From Bryum argenteum (Eukaryota; Streptophyta; Bryopsida; Bryales; Bryaceae), in NCBI GenBank assembly GCA_037043015.1, contig CM073325.1, positions 2,110,501 to 2,174,500 on the forward strand: a stretch of 64,000 nucleotides of DNA, given 5' to 3'. The position numbers and the translations under genes were made by a program. The notes under the pieces were generated by a model that saw only the letters and a program-made list of their open reading frames with translations, was not told where the DNA came from and ran no database searches. Of this stretch, positions 1 to 10,891 are shown one piece after another; positions within the stretch are counted from its first letter, which is position 1; every line of letters begins with the position of its first letter.

Positions 1-2973
1 TGGCAAAGGTTAGCTGAGCCTGCAGCCCTTCAAAGCTTCGGAGCAGGGGACCTTACTTTGATTACTTGGGCGATAATTATCGCATCCGTTTTCGTGGTCT
101 TCGGGCTGTGCCTCTCTTCCTATCTTTTATTTGAGCATCTATCGGGCTACAATGAACCCAAGGTGAGGTTTTGAAGCTTGACGAGTTGATGTGTTCAATG
201 CACTCCACTGAAGTCCATGAATGTGTCTCAGCAAGGTCAATGTTTTTAAAATACGATAATATTCATAAGCCATTCAGAGTCTCAGAGTATGCTTTATTCT
301 GTCTTTAGATATCTCTCATGCGATGAATATATCTTCCATAATGGTCAGCCGGGAGTGTTCCTTAAACTCAGCGAGATGTTAATGTGGCTCCTGTGGCTCT
401 GTTGCAGGAGCAGAAGTGGCTGATAGGCATTATTCTCATGGTTCCTGTCTATACAATTACATCGGTAATTGTCTTACCTTATTAGATATCATGCGGGCTG
501 ATTATGTACACAAGCATCGATTGAAATGTTCATGTGGAGACTTCATGTTTTTTTATATTTTGATATTGACACTGCGCCCTTCTGCATAGGTCTCAGTTTT
601 TATCATTGAGTTTTACTTCAATTTCGATCTACTTCAAAATCGTAGGCGACTGCTACGAGGCGTTCGCATTATACTCCTTCGGGCAATATCTCATTGCTTG
701 CTTGGGTGTGTAAAACCTCCGACCTTCGCCTTTTTTAGAATGCATTTCTCTTCTGCCTTTCTGTTGCGCTTATTTCATTGTAATCAATCCAGGTACAGAG
801 CTCCAGTAAAAGTGCGATCTGGACTGATTCGTATATGTTACTGCAGGAGGAGACGAAATGGCTGTCGAGAAATTGGCTCAACGAGGAGCGGGGGGAACAA
901 AAGAACCTTTGTTGGATAAGGAGACAGGAACTGAGGAAATCGTTCATCCATTCCCTGTGCGATATATCACGAACAATTGGACACTTGGTCGCTCCTTTTA
1001 CGACTCTGCAAAGTTCGGCATTGTTCAATATGTAAGTTTCATACTAAATTGGTTGGTCAAATCTTTCGTCTCGTTACGTAGTCAGGTCAAGTAAAGTGAA
1101 TTGAAGTCGTTGCATTCCACTCCGAGCAGTCGTGATTTTTATTTACAGTTATTATGGCTGTTGGATGATATACAGACGATATCTGGCCACTATGTGGAGC
1201 TGGTTTTTGGGAACACTTGTCTTGTATAAGTGATGTAGCAACAAGAGTCTTTGCAGGGCAATTTTCTTGATTGTGATGACTGGGATGTTTTATCTGATTG
1301 GACGCCATGTATGTCTTTTTGTGTCAGATAATAATCAAGGTAAGTTGCTCGTGGGCAGCCTTCATTCTGAACTTATTTGACATATATGGCGAAGGGGAGT
1401 TTGACTTTTCCAAGGGGTGAGTTATCTCGTTCTTTATTACCATCTTACTTACATCAGATATTATCATCTTCTTTGTCTCAGATTCTTCGGTGTTTCATCT
1501 TCATGAGCTAATCAAGTTCCTACCCCTCACTTGAGTGCAGCTACCCCTACGTAACACTAGCCCAGAATTTCAGTCAGATGTGGGCTCTGTACTGCCTCGT
1601 TCAGTTCTACTACGTCACCAAGCACGAGCTTCATGAGATCAATCCCCTCGCCAAGTTTCTCTGTTTCAAGGCCGTAGTCTTCGTGACTTGGTGGCAAGGT
1701 GTCGTCATCGCCTTACTTTTTGCAACAGGAGTTGCACAGAAGTGGATACCTGGCCACCCATCAGCTGTGAAACTTAACATGCTTCAGACCAATTTGCAGG
1801 ACTTCATTATTTGTATCGAGGTAAACCTCATTTAGACCGTGACGTTTGAATCATATGAAACAGTTCGATTGTGTTGTTTAGCCCGCTACTTTCCACAGAT
1901 CTATCCAGTGCCATTCAGCAGCTATTTCACTCGTTCACTGTTTCAGAGACAGAGTTCTGACAACACTCGTTTGTTCAGATGGCTATTGCAGCAGTGGCGC
2001 ACATTTATGTATATCCAGCGACTCCTTACCGGCGAGAAGCCGGTCGCAACTTGAACACGATTGACAGTGTTGCCGATGAGTTGGAAGATAACATCGAAGT
2101 TGCCGCTACTAGTGTGAAGGAAAGTGTGAAGGACGTCATCCTTGGTGGCGGTGAAGATGTGAGTGCTCCCGGTTATATACTCTTGTGATGAAACTTCTTC
2201 TCATTTAAATCTCAAGCTTGTGTGCTTGGGCTCACCACTGATCAACCTCGTTGTTTGGATGGGGGCAGATTGTGGAGGATGTCAAACTAACTGTGACTCA
2301 AGCAATCGAGCCTGTTGAATCTGGTATCTCAGACGCCAACGAAATTTTCCAGGACAATATCACAAAAATGACTGACAAGTTCCAAGACAACGTCCAGAAA
2401 CTCAACGAAAACTTTCAAGAAAAAGTTGAAAAGTGGGGCGGCAAGAAGAGCGAAGATCTCAAGAAAGATGGCGAGTATCTTGTGGAGCATGACGACAGCG
2501 AGGACGATGAGATTGTGCAATCAGAGGAACACATTCGAGTTGAGCGTGACGCCAGTGACGACGAACAACCCAGTGACGAACCCGGAGTTTTCAAGAAGGA
2601 AGTCTCAGGCAAATTAATCGCTAAAAGTGCAAATGAGAGTGGGCGAGAGGAAGCGACCAGCTTCAGGCAGAAGAAAGAGGTAACAGACAGATCAGAAAAG
2701 AAAGAGTCTACCAGCCAGACCACAGAGAAGGATGAGCAAGGAAGACTCAAAAAGGATGAGAGCGTGGATGTGCGTGAGAAGTACAGGTACAACAGCAAAG
2801 GTGATGTGGCTAGGAAGGACCTTATAGCACATTTGGTGGAAAAAGATGGAGAAGGCCAGGTTTTGAAAGATGAAATATCCGAGGAGCAAGAAGAACAGGA
2901 CGAAAATGGCAATCTCGTGAAGAGGGTAAAGAGAGATGGCGAAGACGACGATAATAACCAATTTACAAGGTAA
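1..2973 (+). CDS. LAZ1-like: LAZ1 / TMEM184-family (DUF300) membrane protein, 5' partial
   Basis: Spliced gene whose start lies before the window. Exons by frame and GT-AG borders: 1-162, 408-464, 597-705, 847-1031, 1328-1416, 1541-1820, 1979-2158, 2269-2973. All junctions keep frame. Family landmarks in order are a first hydrophobic segment (ITWAIIIASVFVVFGLCLSS), the block GDCYEAFALYSFGQYL, then WALYCLVQFYY and TNLQDFIICIE. In known plant LAZ1 proteins these belong to a multi-pass membrane protein related to the Ost-alpha transporter fold, placed at tonoplast and plasma membrane and linked to cell death and brassinosteroid signalling. The last exon encodes about 235 residues of highly charged, Lys/Glu-rich tail. 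The stop follows a possible donor (AAG|GTAATG at 2969), so a further small exon cannot be excluded. Identity is confident; transport activity is unproven. Confidence 0.88.
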
Positions 2974-3777
2974 TGCTCAAATTGTTGAAAATACAGTAGC
3001 AAGGGTGTTCCTCAGCTTATTGTTTATGTAAGTTTCTTTCTGTTATACTAGTTATGTAGAGCTTCAGCAGGTTCTCCTTACAACCGGAGGGATTAGTGTA
3101 TAGTCTAGGCATTACTTTACTGAGGCTTCCTGTGAACGGCATTTCCAGCTTCGTGGTAGTCGAAAGAAGATCCAATCAGTAGCAGTAATGCAGATGATGC
3201 AGGTCGTATTGTGATACTACTCATTTGTGATAGTATTTTAAGTTTGTAGAATCGAAATTCTTCTTGTACATGCTTATTACTAGTCTTACTGTTACTGTTA
3301 CTGTTCTTACTGTTGATGCATTATAAAAGGGCTCGTTGTAATTTATGCTTATTCCTAGTTCTTTCTGTAAATTCATTATAGAGAAGTTATTTGTAATTTT
3401 TTGGTCTCGTTGAACTCCCTTACCGTTATAATCCGGTCATTTTATTGCAATTCAAAGTGGATCTCAGTCTGGAAGTTGTGCAGTACAGTGTATTGGATGA
3501 TAATCTGGAAAAGTACATGTAATTAGCATTGAATGTACAGTACATCTTTGTAATAAACATTCCAGTAATAGGAATCGGGGTTTCTTGAATCTTCTCAGGG
3601 TGAAGGCAGGCTTATGGTAAGGTGTCCTATAATGGCGCAATTTTCAGCACAGAAAATCTACTGGAATGTTGCGAGTGCACGCAATTTTGGTGCATGGGGA
3701 AAATTAGTAGAAAACTAGAGCAAGTGGAATCATCATTTTTCGACTCTTCTACAGTGAGTAATGAATTTTTAAAGATG

Positions 3778-3935
3778 GAAATATAGGTGTTCCTAAAATG
3801 GTGCCCTAAAGTGACGCCCTACAATCTTTGCAGAGTGTACATGGTACAAATGTAAGGAGAAGCTATTATGTACGTGACAGTGAAGATTACTAGGGCTCCA
3901 TTTTCGGCACTGCGCCATTTTTGGCTGCTCTACCA
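3778..3935 (+). repeat. Dispersed repeat R, uninterrupted copy
   Basis: Begins near GGTGTTCCTAAAATGGTGCC and ends near a motif like TTTTCGGCACTGCGCCATTT. A second copy lies at about 8871-8974 plus 10387-10440, split by a TTAA element. The two copies together give a filled and an empty version of the same site. The origin of R itself is unknown. Confidence 0.6.
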
Positions 3936-4185
3936 TAACTTGGAAGCTTTTGTGATTACAAAACAGAATTGCTGACAGAATGTGCTAGCCATGATATCCA
4001 GTTGTGAGATTTATTCAGGAACAAGAACAAGTACAGTAGCCATTGTACACTCATAATTTATTAGCATTCAAGCTATTCAATTAGTTCTTGGTGAGGTTCA
4101 AGTTGACTTTACTTTTACATTATTTGCCTTTGGCCAAGTGAAGCCAAGTACATTTGGCAAGGTGAGTCTTTTACTATATTTTTTT

Positions 4186-4247
4186 ATTTCCTAAGTAAGT
4201 GGGACTTTTATATTGTATTTCCTAAGTACGTGGGACTTTTACATTGT
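4186..4247 (+). repeat. 31-bp tandem duplication
   Basis: Two adjacent units (4186-4216 and 4217-4247) starting ATTTCCTAAGTA and ending ACATTGT or ATATTGT, with two differences. No function is apparent. Confidence 0.85.
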
Positions 4248-4399
4248 ATTTTTGCATTTTGTCTTGTCACTCTAGTATATAAGAACACCTTGTGTTATTG
4301 TTTTTATCTTAATTATTTTTCCTTTAAGTCAATACTATATGTGAATATCTTTTCTTTGTAAATTGTGTGGCATAGATTTTACTAGATTTAGACTCCAAT

Positions 4400-5267
4400 A
4401 TGGCTTTACTTGCCAACCCCTCTCCTTTCATTACCAAAGGTCCTTTACGCACGTATTATAAACAAGGTCAACTCCTTGGGTGCATTTGGTGCTACATATT
4501 TGTGCACAAACAACGCGTCTAACAAGAAGTATGCATGCAAAAATATCCCAGTACTTTGAAGTAATATACGAGAGCAAGTAAGAGTCAAATGCGAAGTAGA
4601 TATTCTTTCATCCATTAAGTGCATCAACCATCCAAATTTAATCTCCCCAGAAGAAGTCTTCGAAGATGAATCTCATGTGTACATCATGATGGAGCTCTGC
4701 AATGGGGGATTGTTATCAGATCGTCTACGATACGAAGGTTCGCTTACAGAGAAAGAAGCTGCATTAGCCATTAAGGATATTATGATGGCCATTGAAGCAT
4801 GTCACAAGGTTGGCATTGTTCATAGAGATTTGGAGCTTAACAATGTGATGTATCATGAAAACTCTACATTAAAACTCATTGACTTCGGAGTATCTGCTTA
4901 TTACGATAGAATAGATCCACTTTGTGGTGCTTATGGCAATGCAAAATACATGGCTCCGGAAATGTTGTATGGTTCCTATGGATCAAAGGTGGACATATGG
5001 AGCGGAGGAGTTGTGCTATGTAAACTTCTAACTGGATATTATCCTTATAATGTCGAGGAAATTGCAGAAATGGACAAGTTTCAATTGTTCCAAACATTGT
5101 ACTTGAGACCATTTCAATGACCATTGTTCTTCACAAAATTCCCATGGCCAACAAACTCAGAAGGGGCAAAAGATCTAGTTAAGAGCATGCTTGAAATAGA
5201 TGTTGGTAAACGTTTAAGTGCATCACAAGTGTTGGAACACTCTTGGATCAAACAAATGACAGAGTAA
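4400..5267 (+). pseudogene. CDPK-like protein kinase retrocopy, broken
   Basis: Intronless kinase-domain sequence. The C-terminal half of the kinase domain is open at 4677-5120. It has VYIMMELCNGG in the hinge, HRDLELNN where the catalytic loop should read HRDLKxxN, IDFG in place of DFG, and an APE-type YMAPEM. Upstream, the glycine loop and the ATP-binding Lys (YACK) are recognisable, but they lie in different frames and are followed by in-frame stops near 4557. A stop at 5118-5120 is followed by more kinase sequence (LVKSMLEIDVGKRLSA, then HSWIKQMTE) to 5267. There are no EF-hands. The missing catalytic-loop Lys, the disrupted N-lobe, the lack of introns and an A16 run at 5627-5642 point to an old retrotransposed copy. 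The parent was probably a calcium-dependent or related kinase; the subfamily is not certain. Confidence 0.75.
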
Positions 5268-6036
5268 ATGCAAACAAAATAGAAAATCTTGTTCACCAAG
5301 TACGCCAAGTACTTCAGGATGGATGTTTCTAAGCATACACAGTCGTTTCTAAAATTAAAGAATAAAATTCAGCATCAGTAAAGTATAATTCCCAAAATTT
5401 ATGCTTTGAACTTCAAACTATGTTTTTACATTCAATCATGATAGTAGAATGTGGAACACTTATTTGAATTTTGACATAATACTCATTGGTTTTCATATCC
5501 AACTTGAAAGAAACATATATGTTATATGCACATGTGTAACCTGATTCTGAAGATGGCACACATGATATCATCCTCAGTAACTGTTTGACCATGTACATTG
5601 GTTGCTTATTTAGAACATAGCCCTACAAAAAAAAAAAAAAAAGTTGGCATATGCGTCTACTTAGGATGTTTTCAAGTCATTACTGAAAGCAAAAAGTAGT
5701 AAATCAAAAAAATATGCCCTCTATGTCCCACATACAGTGAGAAACAATGCCTACATAGAATGGTTATTTTGAGACAAAGGTACTCAGATTTGAGATTTAT
5801 GAAATTTGATTATTGAAATTTTACCATAGTAAAGGATCAGCTCTCACTAACTCATGCATGTTGAGCTTGCTGATTACCCCTAATTTGAATTGACACCTCT
5901 CCAACGATTGTATCATGTTTACGTCCTAATTTATCGAGTAATTCATTTTGTGATCCGGCTGCAATAATCTGAATAAAATCTGTATCAAAACGGGTCTCAA
6001 ATATTTTAATTAAATGCACAAAACAACAAAATTGCA
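5268..6036. other. Possible retrocopy 3' UTR, poly(A) run and intergenic DNA
   Basis: AT-rich. It contains an A16 run at 5627-5642 that may be the fossil poly(A) tail of the kinase retrocopy. The rest to 6036 overlaps the 3' UTR of the minus-strand gene downstream. I did not find a flanking target duplication. Confidence 0.4.
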
Positions 6037-8384
6037 CTATGCGGTGGTGACGAATGTGGCAATTTCCGGAAGCCCAGCCTCAGTGTAAAAGCTGGCCAAC
6101 TGCTCACGGACATCATCCCATGTACACTCTACTGCAGCCAAGTCCAACAAAAATGCTGCCTGGTCTACACACACCTGCAAGAAAAAGAAAAGCCCCAACC
6201 CCATTAATCTCTTTACAGACATTTGTATAAGACGTCATTGCATGTCCGACGCAACAAAGTATCCATCATTCGGATACTGCATGCAAGAGTTATTAAGTTC
6301 AGAATAAGTAGCTCCTAAGGTTTAGACTGCTGAGAACTTCCGCACAGATTGCTCAAAAGCATAAAAACTATGCAGCTATCTGTCCAATTGTGAGAGAGGA
6401 TCACGTGATGTGCAATATTGAGACTACATAGCCTTTGCAGATAATGAAAGTTCTCACAAAGATTGTTCCAAACCACATAACAATGCAGTCATATTTTTGT
6501 GAAGGAGGAACTAGTGATGTGCAATTCCATGATGAGAAAAGAACTATATGATCTCTGCAGCATATAATGATTTCAGCACAACGCACTAAAAAATGCAATT
6601 AAGTTACTATGGAACAAGTAATGCGCGATTTCACAATAGTGATGTGCAATTCCACGATGGAATAATGATCTCTGCAGAATATGAAAGTATGACGGTTGTA
6701 GTGAGATGGTTAGAATATGCGTGGTGAGGAGATGGACGAACCTGGGCTAAGTCTTTGCCTTTAAGAAGATCTTCTCGGCGACCTTCGTCGGAGACGCGCT
6801 CTCGCATGAACTCAATCTGCTCCTCGCCCCAGCCCGCAATGGTGGCCACATCTGCGTAACTGGCTCCCAATGTCCACCACGGCGACCGCAAAGCACACCG
6901 AGCTGCGTCTTTCGCCTCTAGCTTGCGACCCACCTGCACCCCCATTCAATCCCCACTTATTCTTTGCACTGGCATTGCATTCAATAATGAAGCTTATCAT
7001 GCAGCTCTTTCTGTAGAATGAGCAAGTGCTGTGAAACAATATAAATCTCTGCGGGAAAACGAAGTTTTTTGCACAGCTTGTTCAACTGGTTGTCCAGATT
7101 GTTCACGCACTGGCATGCACTGACACACGCATTCAAGGTTGAAGAGCACAGCCCTCCCTTGTGAAACAATAGAATTGTCGAAAGTAGGATACGCAAGTAT
7201 TGCTGCAGTAAAATTGAACCTACGTTTTGAATTCCACTGAGATATTTCGATTGAATATCCTAACAATGCAAATAAGTCTCTCTTGAGAATCGCCAGATTC
7301 ACAGCGATATAAAGGGTCCATGTTCGCTGCTGCAGTGAAGATGCAACTAAATTCCGAATTGCCAAGAGGTATTCATTGTTCAAAAGCGTCAAATTCACAG
7401 CGATTCAACAGAATTTTGAAAATGATCGTATATAGGATTCGTTCTGATTGCTGCGACAAAAATCAACCTACGTTTCGAATTTCACTAAGATATTTCACTG
7501 TATTCCCTATCATTGCAGATAAATCTCTCCTGAATTATCATATAAAGGATCCACAGCCAATGCTGCAGTGAAGATGCACCTGAAACCCGAATTGCAATGA
7601 GGCATTCTTTCTTGAGAACCGTCAAATTCACAACCCTAATTCTGGATCACAACAAGGAAAAGGAAGACAATTTCGAACGCACCTTCAGCATGAGCTCGGC
7701 ATTGAAAACAAAAGGTCGTCCAAACCCCGGGAAATGCTTCTTACTAGCATAATACTCCCCAGTAACAAGCGCCGAGATGTGATCGCCCTTCTCATAATGC
7801 CGCATCGCCAATCGCTCAAAAACATCGGGAAACAAACCGACATTCTTCATCAAGTACACATCAACACTAGTCGCTTTCGAATTTTCAAAATCTCCCGCCC
7901 GATACAACTCCCGCCCACTCTCCCCCGCGCTTTCTATCACTCTCCCCGAGCTACCCGCGTCAACATCGTCTTCCACGAGCGCACGGTGGATGAATTCCTC
8001 GGGGGATTTCGCGAGCAATGTGACTCCGTAGCTGCGGACGCGCACCACGGGCACGTCCATGCCTTGCGCAGGAGTGGGCCAGCGCAACAGAGCTGTAACC
8101 TCGCCATTACTGGATTCGGTGAGCGGGATGGCGAGCGGGAGGATGCCCTTGCGATTGTAAGGCGAGATTAGGCTCTCTCCCTTCGCTTGGAGTACGTTGA
8201 GGAGGGGCGTGAGGGAGGTGGGAGGCTCTAAAGAGGCGATTTCTTTGAGGAATGTGGCGTGCTCTGTGGTTGTGGAGGACAGTGTGCATTGGACCATGCT
8301 GCGACGGCTGATTAGCTTTGTGGGTTGCGGAGAAATTGTGAATGCGAGTGTGCTGGTGCGATGCACCAAGCTCATCGCCTTCAT
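6037..8384 (-). CDS. Conserved plant protein, predicted chloroplast-targeted, function not assigned
   Basis: Three exons on the minus strand: 8384-7683, 6933-6742 and 6174-6037 (stop TAG), in frame, giving about 343 residues. The ATG at 8384 is the first in frame. The first 35 residues (MKAMSLVHRTSTLAF...) are rich in Ser/Thr/Arg without acids, like a plastid transit peptide. The body has conserved-looking blocks such as SPEEFIHRALVEDDVD, GLFPDVFERLAMRHYEKGDH, KKHFPGFGRPFVFNAELM, CALRSPWWTLG and EQLASFYTEAGLPEIA. No enzyme motif is evident. The layout reminds me of the plant protein PAB (chloroplast ATP synthase assembly), but I cannot verify this and do not assign the symbol. Both introns contain local duplications. 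Confidence 0.75.
6405..6665. repeat. Short repeated motif in intron 2 of the plastid-protein gene
   Basis: A motif like GTGATGTGCAATTCCAYGATG occurs about three times (near 6407, 6513 and 6639), each followed by related ATGATCTCTGCAG-type sequence. It looks like a decayed local duplication inside the intron. Confidence 0.5.
7207..7640. repeat. Diverged tandem duplication in intron 1 of the plastid-protein gene
   Basis: Segment 7207-7400 (AAATTGAACCTACGTTTTGA ... CGTCAAATTCACAGC) is repeated with many changes at 7457-7640 (AAAAATCAACCTACGTTTCG ... CGTCAAATTCACAAC), about 250 bp apart. Both contain CTGCAGTGAAGATGCA. Confidence 0.65.
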
Positions 8385-8974
8385 GGCTGGATTGATTCGG
8401 AGGAATGCGAGTGCGAGAGAAGCGCGGTGGGTTGTTCTCGTTTTGTTGGTTGAGCTATCCAGTTCGTATGAGGTCGGGAATTGCTAATCCCTTTTCACAC
8501 TTTCGTGCTTCTCCGCTTCAGTCAATCCTTTCTAGTATAACTTTATTAACTATCAACCTTTCCTAAGAGTTTGATTTCTTATACTCCCACATCTTGCACA
8601 CTAAAAATTTGAAAATTTTTAATTGTTAACTAAGTGATACCTTCCTATTCGTCCATTCGAATTTATACTTTACAAATGTGATTTGTGAGATACATTGATC
8701 ACTACCGTATACATTCACAATATTATTGAATAGAAGCTAAGTAACATCTTTTCAATGTCAAAATAGCACTCTATAGGTTTGATTTCATCTTACACCATCT
8801 CGTCCTCACATTTTGAATTGAGAAAATATTCTTACTACAAGAATTGTATTCAAATTGGAACTTTAAAGGTGAATGTATAGGTGTTCCTAAAATGGTGCCC
8901 TAATTTGATACCCTATATTTTTTAGAATGGGTACATGGTAATATTAAAATGTGAAGTTGTTATGTACCTATGAG
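8385..8974. other. Upstream region of the minus-strand plastid gene plus part of repeat R
   Basis: 8385-8500 is probably 5' UTR/promoter of the plastid-protein gene. The rest is AT-rich. 8871-8974 matches dispersed repeat R (3778-3935). No other gene was seen. Confidence 0.5.
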
Positions 8975-9001
8975 TTAACCCTTGTACATCCTTAGGGTAG
9001 T

Positions 9002-9371
9002 TTAACCCTTAAACGCCCAAGAAAGCCCAAGGAGCTCTTTTCCAACACAATCTGTTCTATAGCTCTCATTGTAATGAATTTTTCACTTACATTTTGATGT
9101 CAAACTGGTCACCTTCTTGTGATGTATTCAAAAAGTGAAATTTTACAGTTTAAATCACAAACTGTATGAGTGATTTTGTGCTTTGAAAGGATTGTGGTAG
9201 GTAGGTTGGGGTTGTACATAACCTTGTAGGAGGCTGCAAGCTTATCATTGATTGGTTAACTCATGATGCCTAAGTTCAAAAAGCGCACTATTCATGATGT
9301 CCAAGTCCAAAAGATGTTGTGATTCAATTTTGGGCTGCCCATTTCAAACCCCATGGGCGTTTAAGGATTAA
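9002..9371 (+). mobile_element. TTAA-flanked piggyBac-like MITE, short class (copy A1)
   Basis: 370 bp between TTAA at 9002-9005 and 9368-9371. Termini are CCCTTAAACGCCCA on the left and its near complement on the right. It is inserted in B1, splitting the sequence that reads TTTTTAGCCAAAAA in other B copies. It contains a duplicated CATGATG(C/T)C(C/T)AAGT(C/T)CAAAA motif. Non-coding. Confidence 0.85.
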
Positions 9372-10021
9372 GCCAAAAATCCATTTTGAAGAAAGTGACA
9401 TAGATTAAAAATAAGGATAAGCTATTCAGATATGAATCGTACAAACTTATAATAGACTTGTTGTAGATCATGTCGACTAAAACTTAACTCATGAGATCTT
9501 ATAGATTGCGAGATTATAACGTTTTAGTGTGCATAACAAGTTACAAAAAACCATCATTTTCACTTTGAAGTGAAAATATTACCAACATGAAATTTGCAAT
9601 AAGACAATCACCCGCTAGAAATTTTTCCATCTTCATATCAAAGAAACTTTTGTACCAAAAAATTTGTCAAAAAATATTTGGGCTCAAATAGTAGTCTTGC
9701 AATGGTGTACACCACCAAACATTTTACAAAGGAATCATAGCTCAAAACTTGACCCTTTGCACTCAAATTCATGCCTTATGTTCAATACATCTTCAATTGA
9801 GTCAAGGTTTCTATTACTTAAACAAGACTATAATTTGAACCAATCCCAAAAAGTAAAGTCAAATCTAACAATGAGTAAAGGAGATATAGCTCATCAAAAT
9901 TCATCCACTTTTTCACTTTTCTCAACATAAAAACATCATTGCAGATCCAATACCAAGTTATTCGGATCAAAAATCTTCCAACTACAAAGTAGTTGGAATG
10001 CATTCAAAGATCACCCTTATG

Positions 10022-10120
10022 TGAAAAATATTTGTGAAAAGATATTTATGAAAATATATATATGAAAATATATATATGAAAAAATATATATGAAAAAATA
10101 TTTATGAAAAAATATTTTTG
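10022..10120 (+). repeat. AT-rich tandem repeat inside B1
   Basis: Repeats of a unit like GAAAAAATATTTAT / GAAAATATATATAT. Other long-class copies have only one or two units at the equivalent place, so this is a local expansion. Confidence 0.75.
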
Positions 10121-10501
10121 ATCTTACATAATTGGCTTAAATGCTAAAACTTACCAAATATTTGTAAACCCAAAAACAAAAGTTGCCTTCAATAAAATGC
10201 ATGCCATTTATTCACACTTTACTACATGGATTTGAAATTTTTACCACACAAACTAAACAAAATCTGTGACCCAACGCAAGTGATTTCGTCTAAAGCAGAG
10301 TGTGGATGAAGATGTTATAGCTCTTCAAAGTTTATGCCCTTCATCCAAAATGTCGTTTTTCGACACTATGAACGTTTAGGGATTAAGAAGCTTAGTGCTT
10401 CATTATTGGTACTGCTCCATTTTGAGCACTCTCCCTCAAAAAAACTACCTTCTTAAGAATGCATGCTATGAATTTCATACTATCTTGTATATATTTACAA
10501 T

Positions 10502-10877
10502 GAGGAGGTCGTGGGTTCCATTCCCCATGCCGGCGTGGTGCTCACCACTATAGTCCACCCAACTATTGTGGGGGGTCTTCCCCATGCCGGCGTGGTGCTC
10601 ACCACTATAGTCCACCCAACTATTATGGGGGGTCTTTAGACCTTGTTGTATGGGTACCTCAAAGCCCTTTGGGGGGATACTATGTCAAGTATCTTCAAGG
10701 CATTAGTAACTAGGCTAGAAACTAGCGTAGTTATAGTGTCCACCCTCGAGAGGGGGAAGTAGTATTGTTCCAATTTCCCCTTGTCCGGTGGCCATCGGGA
10801 TATTAGCATCACGAACAGACACTTCATTCACACCGGCCTCTTAGAAAGGCACCGGAGTTTCTATCTATCTATCTATC
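10502..10877 (+). mobile_element. tRNA-derived SINE, 5' truncated, with internal duplication (copy S1)
   Basis: Flanked by a 14-bp target duplication TATATATTTACAAT (10488-10501 and 10878-10891). It starts just upstream of the B box (GGTTCCATTCC), so the A box is lost. A roughly 60-bp block beginning CCCCATGCCGGCGTGG is present twice. The 3' end is GGAGTTTCTATC followed by (TATC)n. Confidence 0.88.
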
Positions 10878-10891
10878 TATATATTTACAAT

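Larger units (their letters stand above)
2974..4399. other. 3' region of the LAZ1-like gene and intergenic DNA
   Basis: T-rich 3' UTR-like sequence with a short TTACTG run near 3281-3316 and an AATAAA near 3552. It also holds one copy of a dispersed repeat (3778-3935) and a 31-bp tandem duplication at 4186-4247. No coding evidence was seen. Confidence 0.6.
8975..10386 (+). mobile_element. TTAA-flanked piggyBac-like element, long class (copy B1), with nested short copy
   Basis: Bounded by TTAA at 8975-8978 and 10383-10386. The ends read TTAACCC... and ...AACGTTTAGGGATTAA. Net of the nested A1 element it is about 1.04 kb. Internal sequence matches copies B2 to B6. There is no transposase ORF, so it is non-autonomous. 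It interrupts dispersed repeat R, whose uninterrupted copy is at 3778-3935. Confidence 0.75.

Noticed and set aside
2415-3002. 195-codon minus-strand frame opposite the LAZ1-like tail
   Set aside because: It is the antisense shadow of the charged last exon; Ser-rich with no family match.
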